A DNA stretch of 64,000 nt from UBA5704 sp036264355 (lineage in GTDB: Bacteria; Acidobacteriota; Thermoanaerobaculia; Multivoradales; UBA5704), in the NCBI GenBank assembly GCA_036264355.1, contig DATARD010000080.1:1-64000 (forward strand), read 5' to 3'. The position numbers and the translations under genes are program-made. Of the stretch, positions 24,894 to 37,841 are shown piece by piece (positions within the stretch are counted from its first letter, which is position 1; each line of letters starts with the position of its first letter). The notes under the pieces were generated by a model. It did not search any database, was not told where the DNA came from, and saw nothing but the letters and a program-made list of their open reading frames with translations.

Positions 24894-26345
24894 ATGGGTC
24901 AGTCACCTGTCGTAACAGTCGGCGCCAAGCGCACGATGGAGTACGTTTTGGGTTGCCTGTCGTTGTTCAACCGGGGCGCCGAGGAGCTGGACCTGGTCTC
25001 GGTAGGTGACTGCATCTCGAAAGCGGCCGAGGTCTACCGGATTCTCAGCACGAGCTTCGGGACCAGCTTGGAGGCGGCGGACATCACTCCGCTCCACTCC
25101 GGCGAAGCGGTCTTTGCCCGCTCGTCGTTCCACCTTCGGCGTGCCGCCTCCGCCGGTGTCGATCTACAGCCCTGGTCGACCGGCGACAGTCAGTTCGTCA
25201 GCTTCCCGGTCTATCAACTTCTCCTCGATCACCTGCTGGCGACACAGGGGCAGATCGTGATCGGCGCTTCACAAGGGCGAAGCCTGCTTCGGATCACCTC
25301 CACGGACGGCGGCTTCGTGTGCCGCGGCGGCGAGGACCTCGACATCACGCTTGACGGAACACGCCAGGATGAAAAGAAAAAGAGTCCGCGCGAGTTGGTG
25401 ACGGAGGCTATGGCTCGGACGGGCTTCCTGCTGTCGGACCGCTGGCGCGAGGTCGCTGGCCGGCTCGGGCAGTTCGACGACATCGTCCTTGGGCTGGACA
25501 CCAACATCCTGTATGGCTGCGTCATTACGCAACAGATCCTCGACTCTCTGGTCTTCACCTGCCATTCCAATGCATCGCCCAACTGGATTCTCTTGGTGGT
25601 GCCCAGCACCGTCATGCACGAGCTCGAGCAGGCGGCCAACGGCCGCGATGAGAAGGGGGAGCTGAGCCTCAGCGGGAGAATGGGATACCGGGCCTTGCAG
25701 GAGATTCTCGAGCTCGACCTGGCCAAGGACATCCGAGGAGTCAGCTTGCTGATCGCAGGCGAGACCGATCCGATCCTCGATGCTCGCGTCGAGCTGCGAG
25801 CGCTTCGCGGCGACGTCCAACGGACCGCGCCGCAGGGCACCCGTTTCCTGCCCAGGAATTCGTTTGGCGATACGCTGATCCGCGATCAGTTCAAGGGATT
25901 CCTTCGCCAGCTCAGCTACCACAAGGGTGCGTTTTTCCTCACGGCTGACAAGTCGAACAGCGCTCTCGGTCAGGCGGAGGGGCTGCATTCTCTCTATGTG
26001 CCGCCGCCGAATGGACGGAGAGCGATCAGCTCGGGAGTCGACCTGGCTCCCCCACCGGTCAGGTTCGACGAGCAGAACATCTCGATGAACGTGCCGATCG
26101 GAAAGATCGTCTACGAGATGGCAGTGCAGTTCGGATCGATCTTTCTGTCGGGGAACGGGACCTCGATCAAGGTGGGCTGTGACGCGCGCGGCGACTCCTT
26201 GGAGCACTGGCTCAAGAGGGAGCTGATCATCGATCAGCTAGATGTTCGGAAGTTGCTGGCGCACTACCCTCAGTCCGAACGAGTGTCCCTTGAGCAGGCG
26301 GAGGCTACCTGGGATACCGAAAACAAGATGGCCATGTCCTGGTAG
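24894..26345 (+). CDS. PIN-domain nuclease partner of the NDT-S1 protein
   Basis: 483-residue protein; ATG 24894 follows TAAGGAGAAAACC, the Shine-Dalgarno overlapping the upstream stop. Residues about 195-360 are a PIN-like nuclease with four acidic residues in order: Asp 202 (GLDTNILYG), Glu 243 (VMHELEQAANG), Asp 326 (SFGDTLIRDQ) and Asp 352 (FLTADKSNSA). The N-terminal 190 residues and the C-terminal 100 have no family I recognise. PIN domains cleave RNA. Directly following the NDT-S1 gene, it probably shares its transcript and target. No antitoxin-sized gene accompanies the pair, so it is not a simple VapBC-type system. Confidence 0.75.
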   Translation: MGQSPVVTVGAKRTMEYVLGCLSLFNRGAEELDLVSVGDCISKAAEVYRILSTSFGTSLEAADITPLHSGEAVFARSSFHLRRAASAGVDLQPWSTGDSQFVSFPVYQLLLDHLLATQGQIVIGASQGRSLLRITSTDGGFVCRGGEDLDITLDGTRQDEKKKSPRELVTEAMARTGFLLSDRWREVAGRLGQFDDIVLGLDTNILYGCVITQQILDSLVFTCHSNASPNWILLVVPSTVMHELEQAANGRDEKGELSLSGRMGYRALQEILELDLAKDIRGVSLLIAGETDPILDARVELRALRGDVQRTAPQGTRFLPRNSFGDTLIRDQFKGFLRQLSYHKGAFFLTADKSNSALGQAEGLHSLYVPPPNGRRAISSGVDLAPPPVRFDEQNISMNVPIGKIVYEMAVQFGSIFLSGNGTSIKVGCDARGDSLEHWLKRELIIDQLDVRKLLAHYPQSERVSLEQAEATWDTENKMAMSW

Positions 26346-26369
26346 GACCTATGCGGATGGAGGGTTCGA

Positions 26370-31354
<4,985 letters not shown>

Positions 31355-31358
<4 letters not shown>

Positions 31359-31894
31359 AAGGCTCCCATCGCGGCTTGCAGGGGCGCCAGCCGTTCGGGA
31401 TCGATCCCTCCGGGCAGCTCGACGGTGCGGTAGCCGGTGAGAGTCACATAGAGGTTGCCCTCGTCGTCGACCACGTCGGCGTCCACCGCGCCGTCGTCCT
31501 CCCGGGTCCGGGCGACCGCGGTGAGCCGTCCGCCGTTCCCCGGGCGCAGCCGGCTGACCCGGTCGACGTGCAGCGGCAGGGCCATCTTGCCATGAGTCCC
31601 CAGCTCGCCGACGCCCGCGGTCTGGAAGCATAGCTCGATGAGCCGCGGCTCCATCAGCGTCGGCCTGTCCTGCGGCTGGTGGTCAGGCGGCAGCGCGTCC
31701 GCCATCCGTCCGGCGACGCCGTCGCCCGACCGCCAGGCGCTCTCCATCACCTGATAGGCCGGACCATGGAAGTAGATGCGGTAGATGTCCTCGGCGCCGA
31801 CGCCCGGGGCATCGGGGTGCCGCCCCCCCGCGTAGTGTTGCGGGGGTGGGTCGGGAGCCGCGTTGCGGCAAGGATTTACGACGATTCGCGGCAT
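31355..31894 (-). pseudogene. Polyketide-type dehydratase domain fragment
   Basis: The C-terminal hot-dog half of a PKS dehydratase-like domain. It is recognisable from YRIYFHGPAYQVMESAWR, then RPTLMEPRLIELCFQTAG and MALPLHVDRVSRLRPG. Family members are domains of much larger synthases or carry a first hot-dog half; neither is present. Upstream, homology stops and the frame runs into the 21-nt array at 31902. ATG 31894 is merely the nearest start. The 3' end overlaps the carboxylase GTG. I read it as the tail of a synthase gene cut by the array or by a deletion at that point. Confidence 0.65.
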
Positions 31895-31901
31895 GCCGGA
31901 C

Positions 31902-32320
31902 GTGGCGGTCGTGCAGGGTGGCGTCACGGTCGCACGCAGTGGCGTGGCGGTCGTGCGCACGACCGCGATGGCCGTGCGGGCGACTGTGACCGTCGAGCGC
32001 ACGGCTCTGACAGCAGAGCGGACGACGGTGAGGGCCGCGCGCGCGGCAGTGACAGTCGTGCGTGCGACAGTGACGGTCGTACGTGCGGCAGTGACAGTCG
32101 TGCGTACGACAGTGACGGTCGTGCGTGCGACAGTGACGGTCGTACGTGCGACAGTGACGGTCGTACGTACGACAGTGACGGTCGGGCGTGCGACGGTGAG
32201 TGTCGTACGTGCGGAGTGAGTGTCGTGCGTGCGGCAGTGACGGTCGTGCGTGCGGCAGTGACGGTCGTGCGGAAGGCTGTGACAGTCGTGCGGAGCGGCA
32301 TGACCGTCGCACCGGCGAGC
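31902..32320. repeat. 21-nt tandem array, about 20 units
   Basis: Twenty units of 21 nt (one of 20), most conserved at 32050-32290. The core is a dyad, GTCGTACGTGCGAC and variants such as GTCGTGCGTACGAC in which Y/R changes keep the symmetry, with a GTGA or CAGTGAC spacer. Edge units are more divergent than central ones. It fills the gap between the dehydratase fragment and the MNT gene, so the breakpoint of the synthase gene coincides with the array. Both strands are open in several frames; these are not taken as genes. The 44 bases from 32321 to the MNT start include a GGGAAGGGAGG ribosome binding site. Confidence 0.85.
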
Positions 32321-32364
32321 GCCACCTCCTTGTATGCTGTTCTCCGTTGGGAAGGGAGGACGCC

Positions 32365-32679
32365 ATGCTGACTGAGGGGGTTCGACAAGAGATCCGTAGC
32401 CGGCTGGGCGCTGTTTTTCATGAGCGCCTCCGGGGAGTCCTCCTCTATGGCTCCGAGGCTCGGAACGAGGCCCAGGCGGGTAGCGACGTGGATCTCATGG
32501 TCTTGCTGGATGGGCCTGTCCGGCTCAGCCGGGATCTGGACACAATCGTGGAAGCGCTCTACCCGGTCCAACTCGAGATCGACGCTCCCATCCATGCCAC
32601 ACCGATCTCCGCGGAGACCTTCGAAGCGGGGGAGTGGGGTGTATACCGCAACGCGCGGCGGGAAGGCGTCTTTCTGTGA
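32365..32679 (+). CDS. MNT-type nucleotidyltransferase antitoxin
   Basis: 104-residue minimal nucleotidyltransferase with the polymerase-beta signature GVLLYGSEARNEAQAGSDVD, followed by the third acidic site in LEIDAPIH. In HEPN-MNT pairs this protein neutralises the HEPN RNase, in studied cases by adding AMP to it. ATG 32365 has GGAAGGGAGG nearby. The next gene starts on its stop codon (GTGA overlap at 32676). Confidence 0.85.
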   Translation: MLTEGVRQEIRSRLGAVFHERLRGVLLYGSEARNEAQAGSDVDLMVLLDGPVRLSRDLDTIVEALYPVQLEIDAPIHATPISAETFEAGEWGVYRNARREGVFL

Positions 32680-33065
32680 CGCCCGAGGTCTCCGACTACT
32701 GGCTCCGTGCGGTTCAGGCGCTTCGGACGTCGGAAGCCCTGGTGGAGGCAGATCCGGACGCCTCAGCTTCGCGGGCCTACTACGCGGCGTTCTACGCGGT
32801 CTCGGCGCTGTTCGCCTTCCAGCAACAGAGTTTTACAAAGCATACGGCCGTGGAACAGGCCGTCCATCGCGATCTCGTCAAGCCGGGTCTCTGGCCTGTT
32901 GAAGCGGGGAGAGCTTTCTCCTGGCTTGCCAGCCTTCGGTATACCGGCGACTATGGAGGGCGTGATCACGTGCTCCCCGACGACGCCAAGAGCGCGGTGG
33001 AGAGGGCACGCCTCGTCCTCGAAACGGTTCGGAAGACTGCTCCTGAAGCCCTGCTGGACCTTTGA
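32676..33065 (+). CDS. HEPN-domain toxin
   Basis: 129-residue helical HEPN protein, partner of the MNT protein. The hallmark is SRAYYAAFYAVSALFAFQQQ; a basic/histidine motif follows in RYTGDYGGRDH. The likely start is GTG 32676, overlapping the MNT stop; an ATG at 32634 lies inside the MNT gene and is disfavoured. HEPN proteins of this type are RNases. Downstream, 179 bases without a gene lead to the convergent hicA. Confidence 0.8.
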   Translation: MTPEVSDYWLRAVQALRTSEALVEADPDASASRAYYAAFYAVSALFAFQQQSFTKHTAVEQAVHRDLVKPGLWPVEAGRAFSWLASLRYTGDYGGRDHVLPDDAKSAVERARLVLETVRKTAPEALLDL

Positions 33066-33244
33066 TCTGAGGGCGAACCACACAGCCTGAGGCTCCGGCC
33101 TCGACCCGTTGCCCGGGAGCGATCACGGCTCCGGCGATCGGCTGGCTCTCCGGTCTGTCCTCCGCCAAGCGGCGACCGCCGCTTCGACGGCCGAGATTCT
33201 CGCCGCTCTTCGAAGTTGAGCGCTATTGCCGTCTGTGCGGCCAC

Positions 33245-33472
33245 TCAACGGAGACGAAGGTAGTCGTCGACCGAAAAACCCGCATCGCGAAGAATTTTTA
33301 TGGCAAGCCCGCGGCCAACGTCGACAGCTCCGTGCACTGGAACGGTAACAGTCGTCTTGAGGATGGGATGCCGGAGAGTCAAATGGCTCCCACTCTGGCG
33401 ATCGTCCTCAAATCCTTGAGCCCTCAGGAACCCCAGGAGCTCGCGAGCGGTCACCTGGGGCATCCGGCTCAT
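33245..33472 (-). CDS. hicA: HicA mRNA interferase toxin
   Basis: 75-residue HicA with the dsRBD-like fold. ELLGFLRAQGFEDDRQSGSH carries the catalytic histidine in GSHLTLRHP, followed by TVTVPVHG and IKILRDAGFS. HicA cleaves mRNA unless bound by HicB. It overlaps the 3' end of hicB by 65 bases. Order is antitoxin first, toxin second. Confidence 0.92.
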   Translation of the reverse strand: MSRMPQVTARELLGFLRAQGFEDDRQSGSHLTLRHPILKTTVTVPVHGAVDVGRGLAIKILRDAGFSVDDYLRLR

Positions 33473-33707
33473 CCCGGACCCCGACGGTCAGCTCTTCGAC
33501 ATGGACCAGATGCTCGTTCTGGGGGATCGGGTCGCCGTGCGCGATCAGAACCTCGATGTGCTGCTGGATCGCAGTCCGGATGCTCAGCTTGGCCTCTTCA
33601 ATGGTTTGGCCGTTCCCGAAACAGCCCGGCAGCGTCGGGCTGTATGCGTAGTAGCCCGGGTCCTCGGGCTCTTTCTCGATCACGATCTCGAAGTTGAAGA
33701 AGCGCAT
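33408..33707 (-). CDS. hicB: HicB antitoxin
   Basis: 99-residue antitoxin with the HicB partial RNase-H-like fold: FEIVIEKEPEDPGYYAYSPT, LPGCFGNGQTIEEAK and AIQQHIEVLIAHGDPIP. ATG 33707 is chosen because the domain begins there and GGAAC-type purines precede it; an upstream ATG in the same frame adds a non-conserved Arg/Pro-rich leader. The C-terminal 25 residues are encoded over the start of hicA. Confidence 0.88.
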   Translation of the reverse strand: MRFFNFEIVIEKEPEDPGYYAYSPTLPGCFGNGQTIEEAKLSIRTAIQQHIEVLIAHGDPIPQNEHLVHVEELTVGVRDEPDAPGDRSRAPGVPEGSRI

Positions 33708-33762
33708 GGTGGTTCCTTTCGGGTTGGATTCTATCCCCTTTGGCGGGGAGCCGCCGCGAAAC

Positions 33763-34641
33763 CTACCCCGCAACCGCAATCAACAGAATCCCCCCACAGA
33801 TCAGCACCGCTCCGGCGAGACGCTGCCGTCCCAGCGGCTCGTGGAGCCAGCGCCAGCCGGCGAGGGCCGCGAAGATGATGCTGACCTCGCGGATCGCTCC
33901 GGCGTAGCTCACCGGGGAGCGGGAGTAGGCGAAGAGGACGAGCCCGTAGGAGATCTGCATCAGCGCGCCGACGAGGAGGATGCGCGGCCAGTGGAGACGC
34001 CAGGTGGTGCGCAGGGTCTGGAGGCTGGAGCGGAAGAGGACGACCGGCATGATCAGGGGCGCCGCCAACGCGAGGACGAGCGCGGTGTACGGAGCCGGCG
34101 CGGCGAATCGCACGGCGGCCCCGTCGATCACGGAGTACACGGAGACGATCATCGCCACCGCCAGCGCCGCTGCGATTCCGGCCCACCGGCTTCCTTCTTT
34201 GGCTGCTTGTCTCCCCTCTTCCGGCGGAGGGTGAGGGCGCCCCGCCGCACCCACCACCAGAAGACCGAGGACCAGAATGCTCAGGCCGATCATGCCTCCC
34301 AGGCTTGGACGCTCGCCCAGCCACCAGACGGCCCAGAGTGCGAGCAACAGAGGCGCGGTGCCACGCGCGATGGGGTAGGCGAGCGAAAAATCAGCCAGGC
34401 GGTAGGCGGTGGCCAGAGCGGCAAAGTACAGCGCTTCACAGAAAGCGCTCGCGAGAGCGTACGGCCACAGGCGCGCCGGAAAAGGAAAGCCGAGAACGAG
34501 CACCGGCGTCGCCAGGAGCGCTCCCGCGAGCAGCGCCAACCCGGTGAAGGCCTGCTTGTCGGCCGCCTGCTTGACCAGCAGGTTCCAGCCCGCGTGGAGG
34601 AGCGCTGCCGCCAGAAGGACGAGGAGGGAGATCGGGGTCAC
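33763..34641 (-). CDS. EamA-family (DMT) transporter
   Basis: 292-residue membrane protein with about ten hydrophobic segments in two EamA repeats (about 1-130 and 150-290). Typical pieces are LHAGWNLLVKQAADKQAF, YPIARGTAPLLLALWAVWWL with GERPS, and GAIREVSIIFAALAGWRWL with HEPL before the last helix. It is a drug/metabolite-type exporter or permease; the substrate is unknown. No operon partner is evident. Confidence 0.85.
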   Translation of the reverse strand: MTPISLLVLLAAALLHAGWNLLVKQAADKQAFTGLALLAGALLATPVLVLGFPFPARLWPYALASAFCEALYFAALATAYRLADFSLAYPIARGTAPLLLALWAVWWLGERPSLGGMIGLSILVLGLLVVGAAGRPHPPPEEGRQAAKEGSRWAGIAAALAVAMIVSVYSVIDGAAVRFAAPAPYTALVLALAAPLIMPVVLFRSSLQTLRTTWRLHWPRILLVGALMQISYGLVLFAYSRSPVSYAGAIREVSIIFAALAGWRWLHEPLGRQRLAGAVLICGGILLIAVAG

Positions 34642-34683
34642 ACGGAGTACTCTATCCGCCGACGGCCCTCCTTTTGATTTTCC

Positions 34684-36708
34684 CTACGGCGTGAAGTCCG
34701 CCCGCCAGAGCTCGCCGATCTGCGGCGTGGCGTAGAAACGCTGGCGGCGCGCGGTGTCCTGCACGACCTGGTACACCGGGCTGTTGCTCGGCAGGCCGGG
34801 CGCCGCGATCTCCCAGGTCACGCCGCCGTCGCGGCTCTGCTTGACGCCGTCGGCGTAGGTGGCGGCGTAGAGCGTCGCCGGGTTCCGGAGGTCGAAGATC
34901 AGGTCGAGCACCCAGGGATAGCCCGTGAGGCCGAGATCACCCACCGTCTGGAAGCTCACGCCGTTGTTCGAGGTGACGAGGAGCGTCCGGTTCTGGGTGA
35001 TGTCGATCGTCTTCGGCTTGGCGGGATTGAACACGATCGACTGGCCGCCGGTGTTCCAGAGCCGCCAGGTGGCGCCGGCGTCGTCGCTGCGGTAGATCAC
35101 GAAGAAGCTGGCACCGTGCGGCTTGGATGCATCCCCCAGGGCGTACGCGGTGCGCTGGGTGCGCGGATCGCGGACCAGGCGGGAGAAGTGAAGGAAGATG
35201 GCGTTGTCGCTGTCCGGATTGCCGATCGCTCCCGACTGTACCTTCTTCCAGGTGTGGCCGCCGTCGGTGCTGCGGGAGATGCCGGACCCCGCGAGCAGGA
35301 GCACGCCTTGTGCCGGCACCAGGAGCTGCGGACCGTCCGGAATGGTACCGGTGACGCGGGTCCAGGTGGCGCCGCCGTCGTTGCTCCGGTAAAGCTGCTT
35401 GCCGGTGCTCGCGGTGCGCACCGTCAGCCACATGCGGTTGCGCACGAACGGATCGAACTCCACCGCGTCGATCCGCTGCAGGTTGAAGGTGGCCGGCAAC
35501 AGGGAGAAGGTGAAGCCGCCGTCGTGGCTGACCAGCCGGGTGCCCTGGCTGTTCAGCGTCCAGTGGGCCGGGTTGAACGGATCGATGCGGAAGTCCTCGA
35601 TCTGGTTGGTGAACACGCCGCGCATCGCCAGACCGTGCCAGTGCGCGCCGGCGTCGTCGCTTTCGAACAGACCGCGGCCGGTGGCGGCGATCACGAAGCC
35701 CGCTCGTCCCGGCACCGTCGCGAAGGCGTTCACTCCGTAGTAGGCCGACTGGCCGACGGAGAGCGGGGGCAGGCCCGCCGTGACGGGGACCCAGTTGACG
35801 CCGCCGTCGCGGCTCACGAAGAGGCCGACCGCGCTGCCGCCGTAGACCGTGAACGGGTCGACCGGATCGATCGTCAGCACTTCGACGGACGACGCGAAGG
35901 GGCCATCCCAGGTGGCGCCGCCGTTGCGCGAGCGCCAGGTCATCCCGCCGGCGATCCCGCCGGCTTCCACCAGCGTCTGGGGATCGCTCGGCGCCACCGC
36001 CAGGCCGCTGATGAAGGGCGGCGGATGCCCCGGGCTCTCGTCGAGGTCCACCCATGTGGTGCCAAAGTCGACGCTCTTGCTGCGGCGGTAGGTGGAGACG
36101 GCGTACACCGTTCCCGGATGCTGCGGATCGGGCTCGATGCCGCGGAAGATCACCACCGAGGTGCGGGACAGCACCACCTGGAACGTGGCGCCGCCGTCGA
36201 GGCTGCGCACGATCTCTTCCGGAGTGCCGGCGAAGACCACGCCGGGAGCGCCCGGAGCGCCGGGAGCCACTGCCAGGGAAAAGATGTTCTGGCCCGGCAG
36301 GGTCGCGACCCGGGTCCAGTGCGCACCGGCGTTCAGGGTGCGGAAGATCGCCGGATCGACGTTGGTGGGCGCCGGCAGGCTGTTGGCGGCATAGAGGACG
36401 CCCGGCTGTGCGGGGTCGAGCGCCAGGAAGCTGATTCCCTGGCCTTCCAGGCCGCTGTTCGTCTGGTTCCATGACGTGCCGCCGTCGACGCTCGCGTAGA
36501 CCATTCCGGCCGAGGCGATCCACATCATCTCGGGGTGCGCCGGATCGATGACGATATCGTTCACCCGTCCGCCGGTTGGGCCGAACGGCGTCCAGAGATT
36601 CGGCGCCGCGGAGGCCGGCACGGCGGACAGGACCGAAACGACGAGAAGAAAGCGCAAAAGCAGGCGTGCCTGCGTGACCGGGCTGAACTGCGAGCGAGCT
36701 GACGGCAT
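34684..36708 (-). CDS. Secreted sortilin/BNR-repeat propeller protein
   Basis: 674-residue exported protein with a signal peptide (ARLLLRFLLVVSVLSAVPAS, cleavage near ASA) followed by many sialidase/sortilin-type repeats of the S-x-DGG-x-TW kind: SVDGGTSWN, SLDGGATF, SRNGGATWD, SHDGGFTFS, SNDGGATWT, STDGGHTWK, SDDAGATWR and SRDGGVTWE. These form one or two beta-propellers. ATG 36708 is chosen for AAGGAGA just upstream. Carbohydrate or protein binding outside the cell is plausible; no catalytic residues are identified. A 16-bp palindrome lies 38 bases upstream. Confidence 0.85.
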   Translation of the reverse strand: MPSARSQFSPVTQARLLLRFLLVVSVLSAVPASAAPNLWTPFGPTGGRVNDIVIDPAHPEMMWIASAGMVYASVDGGTSWNQTNSGLEGQGISFLALDPAQPGVLYAANSLPAPTNVDPAIFRTLNAGAHWTRVATLPGQNIFSLAVAPGAPGAPGVVFAGTPEEIVRSLDGGATFQVVLSRTSVVIFRGIEPDPQHPGTVYAVSTYRRSKSVDFGTTWVDLDESPGHPPPFISGLAVAPSDPQTLVEAGGIAGGMTWRSRNGGATWDGPFASSVEVLTIDPVDPFTVYGGSAVGLFVSRDGGVNWVPVTAGLPPLSVGQSAYYGVNAFATVPGRAGFVIAATGRGLFESDDAGAHWHGLAMRGVFTNQIEDFRIDPFNPAHWTLNSQGTRLVSHDGGFTFSLLPATFNLQRIDAVEFDPFVRNRMWLTVRTASTGKQLYRSNDGGATWTRVTGTIPDGPQLLVPAQGVLLLAGSGISRSTDGGHTWKKVQSGAIGNPDSDNAIFLHFSRLVRDPRTQRTAYALGDASKPHGASFFVIYRSDDAGATWRLWNTGGQSIVFNPAKPKTIDITQNRTLLVTSNNGVSFQTVGDLGLTGYPWVLDLIFDLRNPATLYAATYADGVKQSRDGGVTWEIAAPGLPSNSPVYQVVQDTARRQRFYATPQIGELWRADFTP

Positions 36709-36745
36709 GGCATGTCTCCTTGACGCGAACCGGAAGGGATCGCTG

Positions 36746-36761
36746 CTTCCGTATACGGAAG
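36746..36761. promoter_or_regulatory. 16-bp perfect palindrome, possible operator
   Basis: CTTCCGTATACGGAAG is a perfect palindrome located 38-53 bases upstream of the propeller protein's start, where a repressor or activator could bind. No regulator gene is adjacent, so the binding protein is unknown. Confidence 0.4.
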
Positions 36762-36838
36762 ACAAGGAGAATGGTTTGATGGGGTGGGGAAATTCCCGGA
36801 CGCTTCGGGCCTCTTGAACCTTGTCCCGGAGGGACTAT

Positions 36839-36921
36839 GGCACGTAGCCCAGGGATTTATCCCTGGGATTCGGGGCGGCATAGCCGTTCCCACCTCGGGC
36901 TGAAGCCCGAGGCTACGTGCC
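36839..36921. repeat. REP-like composite hairpin element
   Basis: Outer inverted repeat GGCACGTAGC (36839-36848) and GCTACGTGCC (36912-36921) enclose two hairpins: CCCAGGGATTTATCCCTGGG (36848-36867) and CCTCGGGCTGAAGCCCGAGG (36893-36912). Hairpins of this kind recur in many bacterial genomes as REP/BIME-like elements spread by RAYT transposases. The rest of the 345-base gap between 36709 and 37053 holds nothing else I recognise apart from the palindrome at 36746. Confidence 0.7.
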
Positions 36922-37053
36922 TGCGCCCACAAGGGGCGAGATGAGGGAGCATCAAGTCGGCGCCGTGCTCCGACTCCTTCCGCCCACCCGGAAGGGGCGA
37001 GCTTCTCTGCTACCTTGGGTTTACGCCTCCGGTGGCCGGCTTTGACGAGCCGG

Positions 37054-37740
37054 TCAACTCGCCCGCGGCGCGGGGCAGCCTTCTTCGATGAAGCGGGCCT
37101 GGGCGCGGCTGAGCGAGTTGACGGTGTAGCTCAGGCGCGTGGTCGGAGCCACGGCTTCGTAGAGGAGGCGGAGGAAGGCCCGCTCGCCGAATTCGGCCTT
37201 GGCGGCGGCGAGCGCTTCCGCCTGGAGGTGGCAGACGGCGAGCTCGCGCGAGGGCTGGCCGAAGAGGCCCTTGCCGCCCAGCGCGGTCTCGCCTCCGAAC
37301 AGACGGTAGGGCGTACTGCGGAGCTTCAGATAGGGGGAGACGGCCGCTTCGAGGCGCGGCCAGAGGTCGCTCTTGAAGCCGAGGGCGGCGGCTCTCGTTT
37401 CGATGCGGTGTTTGCGCTCCGGGCCGAGGAAGTCGACGTCGAGGAAGGCGACGTTGAGGAGCTGGTTGAACAGCTCGGTCGGCAGGTAGAGCTCGGGGGA
37501 TTCGTTGCCGTCCACGACGTCGGCGGGGCCGCCCAGTTGCAGGTGGGCGATGACGTCGCGGTGCGCGGCTTCGCGGGCCGCCTGGGCCGCCGGATCGAAG
37601 CGTGCGGCGAGGCGCTCATCAAGCGTCCACTGCCAGGCCGGCTTGTGCAGATGGATCGCCGCGGCGGAGACCGGTGGCGTCTCCGGGAGACCCAGCGAAA
37701 GCAGGAGAACGAGGACAACCATCTGGCCCGGTCGTGGCAT
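37054..37740 (-). CDS. Secreted protein of unknown function
   Basis: 228-residue protein starting MPRPGQMVVLVLLLSLGLPE, a signal peptide; GGAGGGAGAG precedes ATG 37740. The mature part is mostly helical, with DERLAARFDPAAQAAREAAH, a histidine-asparagine region (VVDGNESPELYLPTELFNQL) and a Tyr/Leu-rich C-terminal half. One cysteine (AVCHLQAEAL) lies in the mature part. I recognise no family. It is divergent from the permease gene, 101 bases apart. Confidence 0.6.
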   Translation of the reverse strand: MPRPGQMVVLVLLLSLGLPETPPVSAAAIHLHKPAWQWTLDERLAARFDPAAQAAREAAHRDVIAHLQLGGPADVVDGNESPELYLPTELFNQLLNVAFLDVDFLGPERKHRIETRAAALGFKSDLWPRLEAAVSPYLKLRSTPYRLFGGETALGGKGLFGQPSRELAVCHLQAEALAAAKAEFGERAFLRLLYEAVAPTTRLSYTVNSLSRAQARFIEEGCPAPRAS

Positions 37741-37841
37741 GTCTCTCCCTCCTCTCGGACGTCTCGCAGCATGGTACTCTGTTCGGCTTCCGGCTTCCAC
37801 CGGAGGGCGGGGTTCTTACAACTTCTTACAACTCACAAACC

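Noticed and set aside
31863..32595. Val/Thr/Arg and Ser/Arg repeat frames over the array at 31902
   Set aside because: Same reason: a period divisible by three keeps all frames open; no conserved domain.
36561..36932. 123-codon minus-strand frame covering the REP-like element
   Set aside because: It runs through the hairpins and a palindrome and overlaps the propeller gene's 5' end in another frame; no protein features.
37741..37841. c-di-AMP (ydaO-type) riboswitch before the KimA-like gene
   Set aside because: The gap is only 101 bases and I cannot find the conserved riboswitch core in it.
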